Assembly (NCBI GenBank): GCA_023430705.1
Contig: JAEYZJ010000224.1
Location: forward strand, 1-19,244
Origin: Pseudomonadota bacterium
Lineage (GTDB): Bacteria > Pseudomonadota > Alphaproteobacteria > Rhizobiales > Devosiaceae
DNA: 19,244 bases
Reading direction: 5' to 3'
Shown: positions 14,666 through 19,244 of the stretch, piece after piece
Position numbering within the stretch: position 1 is the first letter of the stretch
Layout of the letters: every line of letters begins with the position of its first letter
The notes under the pieces: model-generated
Told to the model about the DNA's origin: nothing
The model's database searches: none
What the model saw: the letters and a program-made list of their open reading frames with translations, nothing else
Program-made: the position numbers and the translations under genes

Positions 14666-14895
14666 GGCCCGCCCTTCCGCCGCAGCAGCCGAGCCTCCCT
14701 GCGACCCTCGATGGCGTCGATGAGGTCCCGCGGCTCGATGCCCAGGTCGCAGAGCAGGCGAGCGTCCATCCGCATCAGTTCGCCGAGCGTGATGCGCTGG
14801 ACCCGGCGGCGGCGCCAGGCGGCGAACCATTGGCCGAGGACGCCGCCGCGCCCCGGGCCCTTTGCGGCGGGGGTCTCGCTTTCGATGGCGCTCAT
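14662..14895 (-). CDS. DUF1127 small Arg-rich protein
   Basis: A 77-residue basic protein. The DUF1127 core is at about residues 22-62: WFAAWRRRRVQRITLGELM, then MDARLLCDLGIEPRDL. DUF1127 proteins are abundant in alphaproteobacteria, and some members bind RNA or affect stress and phosphate responses; the function of this one is unknown. AAGGA lies eight bases before the ATG. It sits 32 bases after the end of the homocysteine S-methyltransferase gene on the same strand and may be co-transcribed with it. Its stop overlaps the stop of the convergent decarboxylase gene by four bases. Confidence 0.85.
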   Translation of the reverse strand: MSAIESETPAAKGPGRGGVLGQWFAAWRRRRVQRITLGELMRMDARLLCDLGIEPRDLIDAIEGRREARLLRRKGGP

Positions 14896-14927
14896 GGGAT
14901 CGGTCCTTTGCGGCCCCCCGCTCAGGA

Positions 14928-15887
14928 TCAGTGATGGGCGTGCGCGCCGGGCAGGCAGGTGTTGCAGATGGCGTCGATATGGCGGTGGTCGGTACCGCAG
15001 CAGCCGCCGATGACCCGGATGTTGGGCAGGAACGGCAGCACACGCGCATAGCGCTGGGCGAGGTCGGCGATGTTGCCGATGTCAAGCGTGGGCGCGTTGT
15101 CGAGCTCGGCGTGGCTCATCTTCGAGGCATTGACCCTGAGACCCCCGATCCGATTTACCCAGCGGCCGCCATGGCGCAGCGTCTCGGCAAAGTGGATCGG
15201 ATGCACGCAGTTGATCATGTAGTAGGCGGGATAGTCGCCGGTCGCCGCATCCACCTCGTTGATCGCCACCTCGAGCGGCTTGCCGCCGGGCAGGCGGCCG
15301 TCGGTCTCGAGCGTGAAGCTCAGCACCACCGGCAGGCCGAGGCGCTGCGCGAGCCTGGCGATGCCGACGGCCTCGGGGACGTTGGTGAGGGTATAGGCGC
15401 TGACGAAGTCGGCTCCCGCCTCGACAAAAGCCTCGACCTGCATGCCGTGATAGCTGAGCGATTCCTCGACCGTCATGGCGCGGTCGTGCTGCCAGGCGTC
15501 GCGACGGGGCCCGATGACGCCGGAAACGATCGAGCCGACCCCCGCGGCCGCGAACTCCCCGGCCATCTCCCGGCAGAAGGCCACCGCCTCGATGCTGGCG
15601 CGGCGGAGCTCGTCCATGCCGAGGCCGGCGCGGAAGCCCCAGTCGGGATTGGCGCGCCAGGTGTTGGTATCGAACAGGAAATCCTGCCCGGCCTTGCGGC
15701 AGATCGGGATGTAGGCGCGATAATAGTCGCGCAGCAGCTGTCGCCCGGGTTCGGTGCCGTTCAGCAAGTACACCGACATGTCAGGCACTGTCTGCCCGAG
15801 ATTGAAGATCAGATGAGTCTCGATGCCGCCATCCGTGACGTACATCTGGCCTTTCGATTGCGGCAGCTCATGCGTCCTGGGGTGCAT
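14928..15887 (-). CDS. Homocysteine S-methyltransferase family protein
   Basis: A 319-residue zinc-dependent methyltransferase domain protein (MmuM/BHMT-like). It would transfer a methyl group from a donor such as S-methylmethionine or a betaine to homocysteine, giving methionine. The three zinc-binding cysteines are Cys227 (MINCVHP) and Cys296-Cys297 (GGCCGTD). The N-terminal TDGGIETHLIF and the barrel segment FDTNTWRANP are typical. The methyl donor cannot be told. The frame is open upstream to a TTG at 15923, but the ATG at 15887 has GGAG seven bases before it and is preferred. It is divergent from the TetR gene, with a palindrome between them. The C-terminus is His/Cys-rich (CNTCLPGAHAHH). 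Confidence 0.87.
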   Translation of the reverse strand: MHPRTHELPQSKGQMYVTDGGIETHLIFNLGQTVPDMSVYLLNGTEPGRQLLRDYYRAYIPICRKAGQDFLFDTNTWRANPDWGFRAGLGMDELRRASIEAVAFCREMAGEFAAAGVGSIVSGVIGPRRDAWQHDRAMTVEESLSYHGMQVEAFVEAGADFVSAYTLTNVPEAVGIARLAQRLGLPVVLSFTLETDGRLPGGKPLEVAINEVDAATGDYPAYYMINCVHPIHFAETLRHGGRWVNRIGGLRVNASKMSHAELDNAPTLDIGNIADLAQRYARVLPFLPNIRVIGGCCGTDHRHIDAICNTCLPGAHAHH

Positions 15888-15911
15888 GCCGTGTCTCCAC
15901 ATTGGACTTGA

Positions 15912-15923
15912 TTGTCCGGACAA
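15912..15923. promoter_or_regulatory. 12-bp perfect palindrome between divergent methyltransferase and TetR genes
   Basis: TTGTCCGGACAA is its own reverse complement and lies 25 bases upstream of the methyltransferase start. A palindrome beside a divergent TetR gene is the usual arrangement for a TetR operator. The binding itself is inferred. Confidence 0.45.
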
Positions 15924-16101
15924 ACGAGGCTATTGGCCATCGCCGCGGGTGGCGAGACATATGACGACTTTACCCCTCCAGCGCTAGCGGGAGCATGGTC
16001 AAGTCCGATGTCTCGAATGGATTGGTCAGCAGTCGGAACGGTTTAGGCCGGGTCTGCCGCTTGGGGCGGGGGCCGGGCAGGGTCGAGGGACCAGCAAAAC
16101 C

Positions 16102-16114
16102 GTACCGGAGGTAC
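16102..16114. promoter_or_regulatory. Inverted repeat upstream of TetR gene
   Basis: GTACC (16102-16106) and GGTAC (16110-16114) are perfect arms around GGA, 25 bases before the TetR start. It could be an autoregulatory site. It is short and differs from the palindrome at 15912, so support is weak. The remainder of the 251-base gap shows no gene. Confidence 0.25.
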
Positions 16115-16138
16115 AGCTACCGAGAGGGAACCTGCCCG

Positions 16139-16783
16139 ATGCGAAAAGGCAATGCGACGCGCGAGAGACTGCTCGAGATCGCCGAGGCGGCGGTGCTCGC
16201 CAAGGGGTTCGGCGCGACGTCGATCGAGGAACTCATCGCCGAGGCCGGCATCACCAAGTCCGGCTTCTTCTACCATTTCAAGGACAAGAACGAGCTCGCC
16301 AAGGGGCTGCTCGCACGCTTCGGCGCGCATCTCGACGGCCTGCTCGAGGACGTGTTCGGGCGCGCGCGGCAGCTCAGCGACGATCCGCTGCAGCATCTGC
16401 TGGTCGGGCTGACGCTGTTTGCCGAGCGCATGGCGGCGATGCCGGGCGGCCATAGGGGCTGCCTCGTCGCGGCGATGAGTTACCAGGACCGGCTGTTCGA
16501 CCGCGAGATCCGCACCACGGTCACCGAGATGACGCTGACGTGGAACGGCTATTTCGAGACCATGCTCGACGAGATCGTGGCGGTCTATCCGCCGCGTGAG
16601 CCGGTCGACACGGCGCGCCTCGCGCGGATGATCGCCTGCGTCATCGACGGCGGCATCATCATGAGCAAGTCGCTGGGCGATCCGGGCGTACTGCCCGAGC
16701 AGATACTGATGGCCCGCAACCACGTGAAAATGATCTTCCACCCGGTCGCGCTCCACGCCGTGCGCGAGGTCGCGGCGGCGTGA
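16139..16783 (+). CDS. TetR/AcrR family transcriptional regulator
   Basis: A 214-residue regulator. The N-terminal helix-turn-helix covers about residues 8-53: RERLLEIAEAAVLAKGFGATSIEE, then AGITKSGFFYHFKDKNEL, the classic TetR recognition segment. The rest is the helical ligand-binding domain, whose ligand cannot be read from sequence. The frame is open upstream to 15995, but those residues are unlike the family and the conserved part begins just after ATG 16139. Divergence from the homocysteine S-methyltransferase gene suggests that gene, or the DUF1127 pair with it, as target. The convergent flavin oxidoreductase gene ends 31 bases after the stop. Confidence 0.88.
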   Translation: MRKGNATRERLLEIAEAAVLAKGFGATSIEELIAEAGITKSGFFYHFKDKNELAKGLLARFGAHLDGLLEDVFGRARQLSDDPLQHLLVGLTLFAERMAAMPGGHRGCLVAAMSYQDRLFDREIRTTVTEMTLTWNGYFETMLDEIVAVYPPREPVDTARLARMIACVIDGGIIMSKSLGDPGVLPEQILMARNHVKMIFHPVALHAVREVAAA

Positions 16784-16814
16784 TCGAGGCCGCGAGGCTG
16801 GGCGCGGCAGGCGA

Positions 16815-17813
16815 TCAGGCGGTCAGCCCATACGCCTCCGCCAGCAGCCGGAACGAGCGCAGGCGCAACTCGTAGTCCCACACGGTGGTCGTGATCATCA
16901 CCTCGTCGGCGCCCGACTCGGCGACCTTGCGGTCGATCGCGGCCTTTACGGTCTGCGGCGAGCCGACGATCCAGAGCGGGCGGTGCTGCGCGATGATGCG
17001 GCGTTCCTGGTCGGTATAGGCATGGGCGGCGGCTTCCTCGGGTGGCACCAGCTTCCGCATCTGGCCCGAGTGGAAGAGCGCCCAGCTCAGTTCCTGCGAG
17101 CCTGAGAGGAAGCGCGCCTCCTCATCGGTGGGGGCGACGAGGGCCGAGAGCGCCATGATCGCATGCGGCCTGGGGAAGGCCTCGGTCGGGGTGAAGGCGG
17201 CGCGATAGGCCTCGAAGGCCGGGGCGGCCGGGGTCTGGCTGAAATGGGCGGCGAAGGAATAGCCGACCCCGAGCTGGCCGGCGGCCTGGGCGCTGGCGCC
17301 GGACGAGCCGAGCAGCCAGATCGGTGGCAGCGCGACATTCTCGGGCGCGACGCGCACCGGATAGAAGGGGTGGTCGGGGGCGAAATTGCCTTCGTCAAAG
17401 GCGAGCAGCTCGGCCAACTCCTGGGCAAAATACTCGCCGCCCACCGAGCGCAGCGCCGAGAGCGTGCGTCCGTCCGAGCCGCCGGCGCGTCCGATGCCGA
17501 GGTCGATGCGGCCGGGGTTCAGTCCGTTCAGCGAGCGGTAGGTCTCGACCACGCGGAGCGGCACGTGGTTGGGCAGCATGACGCCGCCCGAGCCGACGCG
17601 GATGCGGGCGGTATTGGCCGCCGAAGTCGCGATCAGCACCTCGGGCGAGGAAGAGGCGATCGAGGGCATGCCGTGGTGTTCGGCATACCAGACGCGCGCA
17701 AAGCCGAGCTCGTCGCCGAGCCGGGCAAGCCGCACCACCTCGCGCAGGGCATCGGGCGTGGAGGTGCCCTCGGCGACGGGGGCGAGGTCGAGGATGGAGA
17801 GAGGAAGGGTCAT
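16815..17813 (-). CDS. LLM class flavin-dependent oxidoreductase (MsnO8-like)
   Basis: A 332-residue luciferase-like monooxygenase-family enzyme, expected to use reduced FMN or F420 in the cytoplasm. It starts LSILDLAPVAEG, the mark of the MsnO8 subgroup. It continues with the family segments VWYAEHHGMPSIASSSPEVLI, RVGSGGVMLPNHVPLRVVE and GRIDLGIGRAGG, and ends with IVGSPQTVKAAI. In the wider family the AEHH and GSGGVMLPNH parts line the flavin pocket. The substrate is unknown. AAGG lies just before the ATG, and a 16-bp palindrome begins ten bases upstream, so expression is probably controlled by a dimeric repressor. The end faces the TetR gene. Confidence 0.9.
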   Translation of the reverse strand: MTLPLSILDLAPVAEGTSTPDALREVVRLARLGDELGFARVWYAEHHGMPSIASSSPEVLIATSAANTARIRVGSGGVMLPNHVPLRVVETYRSLNGLNPGRIDLGIGRAGGSDGRTLSALRSVGGEYFAQELAELLAFDEGNFAPDHPFYPVRVAPENVALPPIWLLGSSGASAQAAGQLGVGYSFAAHFSQTPAAPAFEAYRAAFTPTEAFPRPHAIMALSALVAPTDEEARFLSGSQELSWALFHSGQMRKLVPPEEAAAHAYTDQERRIIAQHRPLWIVGSPQTVKAAIDRKVAESGADEVMITTTVWDYELRLRSFRLLAEAYGLTA

Positions 17814-17823
17814 GTCACCTTAT

Positions 17824-17839
17824 ATCGGCATATGCCGAT
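17824..17839. promoter_or_regulatory. 16-bp perfect palindrome just upstream of flavin oxidoreductase gene
   Basis: ATCGGCATATGCCGAT is its own reverse complement and lies 10-26 bases upstream of the minus-strand ATG at 17813. A site this close to the start would block transcription initiation or early elongation when bound. The regulator is not identified; no regulator gene is adjacent on that side. Confidence 0.5.
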
Positions 17840-17881
17840 GAAAGGGAAGGGTCGGGTAGCCGGTCCGGCGAAGGGATCGTT

Positions 17882-17905
17882 GGTCCCCGGCTTGACCCGG
17901 GGACC
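17882..17905. repeat. REP-like extragenic palindrome downstream of ABC exporter gene
   Basis: GGTCCCCGG (17882-17890) and CCGGGGACC (17897-17905) are perfect 9-bp arms with a 6-base loop. It lies 22 bases beyond the stop of the ABC gene (minus strand). No T-run is seen on either strand, so it looks like a dispersed palindrome of the CCCCGG...CCGGGG type rather than a standard terminator. Confidence 0.5.
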
Positions 17906-17927
17906 TGTTCGTCGCGCGGGGTGCGGC

Positions 17928-19244
17928 TTACTCGGCCGCCTCCAGCCCCTTGATGAGCTCGAGCGCCTGGCGCTCGAACAGGCGCCGGTAGATGCCGCCC
18001 TCGCGCTTCACCAGCTGCTCGTGCGTGCCTTCCTCGACGACCTTGCCACCGTCGAAGACGAGCAGGCGGTCGAGGGCGCGTACGGTCGAGAGCCGGTGGG
18101 CGATCACGATGGTGGTGCGGCCCACCATCAGCCGCTCCATGGCCTGCTGGATCAGCAGCTCGCTCTCGCTGTCGAGGCTCGAGGTTGCCTCGTCGAGGAT
18201 GAGGATGCGGGCGTCGGCGAGGAAGGCGCGGGCGATGGCGACGCGCTGGCGCTCGCCGCCGCTCAGCTTGATGCCGCGCTCGCCCACCAGGGTCTCGTAG
18301 CCCTTGGGCAGCCTGGCGATGAAGTCATGCGCGTTGGCGAGCTTTGCCGCTTCCTCGATCTCGGCGCGGCTCGCCCCCGGTTTGCCATAGGCGATGTTCT
18401 CGGCCAGCGAGCGGTGGAACAGCACCGGCTCCTGCTGCACGATGGCGATCTGGCTGCGCAGCGAGGCCTGCTGGACGTCGCGGATGTCGGTGCCGTCGAT
18501 GGTGATGCGGCCGCCCGAGACGTCGTGCAGGCGCTGGACCAGCTTGACGAAGGTGGTCTTGCCCGAGCCGGAATGGCCGACGAGCCCCACCTTCTCGCCC
18601 GGCGCGATGGTCACGTCGAGGTCGGTGTAAAGGGGCTTCAGGTGCGCGCCATAGAGGAAGTCGACATGCTCGAAGGCGATGCCGCCGCGGGTAATGACCA
18701 TCGGCCTGGCGCCCGGCTTGTCCTCGATGCCGAGCGGCTGGTCGTCGAGCGCCACCAGTTCCTCCATGTCGTTGACGGCCCGCTGCAGGTTGCGCACGTG
18801 CTGGCCGATGTCGCGCAGGTAGCCCTGCAGGACGAGGAAGGTGGTGATGACGAAGGTGACGTCGCCGGCGGTCGCAAGGCCGGCCTGCCAGAGCAGCAGC
18901 CCCGCCCCGATGATGGCGCAGCGCAGCATCCACAGCATGGTCTGCTGGATGGTGCCGTTGAGCGTGCCGCGGTTCCAGGTACGCGCGGTGCGCTTGCGCC
19001 ACTTGTCGACGACGTGGCGCAGGCGAGTCTCCTCGCGGTCCTCGGCGCCGAAGCCCTTGACCACGATGTTGCAGCTCACCGCATCCGCCAGCGCGCCGCC
19101 CACCTTGGTGTCCCAGGCGTTGGCGAGGCTTGCCGCCGGCGCCACCCAGAACGTCGAAAGGGTGACCGCCACGATGATGTAGATGAGCGAGCCCAGGCCG
19201 ACCACCAGCCCCATCACCGGCCAGAACAGGCTCAGCATCACCGT
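17928..19244 (-). CDS. ABC exporter, fused permease and ATPase (N-terminus cut by window)
   Basis: The C-terminal 438 or so residues of a fused ABC exporter half-transporter; the family is usually about 600 residues. The frame runs off the right edge with no clear start. The visible membrane part has hydrophobic stretches at about 4-35 and 103-140, counting from the first complete codon. The ATPase domain follows: Walker A GHSGSGKT (about 222-229), Q-loop IVQQEPVLFHRS, signature LSGGERQR, Walker B ILILDEATSSLD and H-loop AHRLST. All ATPase motifs are intact. The substrate (lipid, peptide or drug) is not readable. The stop is TAA at 17928-17930. Confidence 0.93.
   Translation of the reverse strand, partial: TVMLSLFWPVMGLVVGLGSLIYIIVAVTLSTFWVAPAASLANAWDTKVGGALADAVSCNIVVKGFGAEDREETRLRHVVDKWRKRTARTWNRGTLNGTIQQTMLWMLRCAIIGAGLLLWQAGLATAGDVTFVITTFLVLQGYLRDIGQHVRNLQRAVNDMEELVALDDQPLGIEDKPGARPMVITRGGIAFEHVDFLYGAHLKPLYTDLDVTIAPGEKVGLVGHSGSGKTTFVKLVQRLHDVSGGRITIDGTDIRDVQQASLRSQIAIVQQEPVLFHRSLAENIAYGKPGASRAEIEEAAKLANAHDFIARLPKGYETLVGERGIKLSGGERQRVAIARAFLADARILILDEATSSLDSESELLIQQAMERLMVGRTTIVIAHRLSTVRALDRLLVFDGGKVVEEGTHEQLVKREGGIYRRLFERQALELIKGLEAAE

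Noticed and set aside
17813..17850. ATATAA near the flavin oxidoreductase start as a -10 box
   Set aside because: It would put the transcript start at or inside the ATG, and no good -35 box is at the right distance.
1..19244. CRISPR arrays, tRNA or rRNA genes, insertion sequences, phage or toxin-antitoxin genes
   Set aside because: No direct-repeat array, cloverleaf, transposase or integrase motif, or paired small toxin-antitoxin genes were seen on reading both strands.

Overview
The window is about 19 kb of GC-rich, tightly packed chromosome from an alphaproteobacterium, most likely a Hyphomicrobiales member. The indications are the third-position G/C bias, the DUF3422 and DUF1127 proteins, the leuD/leuB neighbourhood and REP-like extragenic palindromes. 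A Devosia-like genus is a guess from gene content and cannot be proved here. There are 20 protein genes, two of them cut by the window ends. I saw no RNA gene, CRISPR array, insertion sequence or phage gene, and no gene-free stretch longer than about 250 bases.

Layout. (1) 1-2097: a MotA/TolQ/ExbB-like channel protein (minus, cut at the left end) is divergent from a membrane-anchored DUF3422 protein. (2) 2232-2683: a small soluble cytochrome c with its own terminator. (3) 2824-8376: a LysR regulator, then a plus-strand run of a secreted PQQ-dependent alcohol dehydrogenase, a secreted cytochrome c, a secreted protein of unknown family, a secreted pentapeptide-repeat protein and a secreted nuclease-fold protein. 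The last four are separated by 2 bases or overlap by a few bases. (4) 8465-13078: leucine biosynthesis genes leuD and leuB, with a RidA-like protein, a GNAT acetyltransferase, a Glu/Leu/Phe/Val dehydrogenase and a DUF4126 membrane protein between them. (5) 13262-14665: a group II PLP-dependent decarboxylase-like enzyme. (6) 14662-16783: DUF1127 and homocysteine S-methyltransferase family genes (minus), divergent from a TetR regulator. (7) 16815-19244: an MsnO8-type flavin oxidoreductase and an ABC exporter (minus, cut at the right end).

How the genes work together. The most coherent unit is the periplasmic oxidation module. The PQQ dehydrogenase would oxidise an alcohol in the periplasm and pass electrons to the co-encoded cytochrome c, then perhaps through the small cytochrome at 2232 to a terminal oxidase. 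The adjacent LysR protein is the obvious candidate regulator, and a perfect dyad lies between the two genes. The dehydrogenase keeps the Asp-Tyr-Asp signature linked to lanthanide use. It has Asp where the metal-binding Glu is usual and lacks the vicinal Cys pair, so substrate and metal are open. Three further exported proteins of unclear role travel with it; they are the best candidates for something undescribed. The leuD-leuB region is ordinary amino-acid metabolism, apart from a RidA-like protein that lacks the key arginine.
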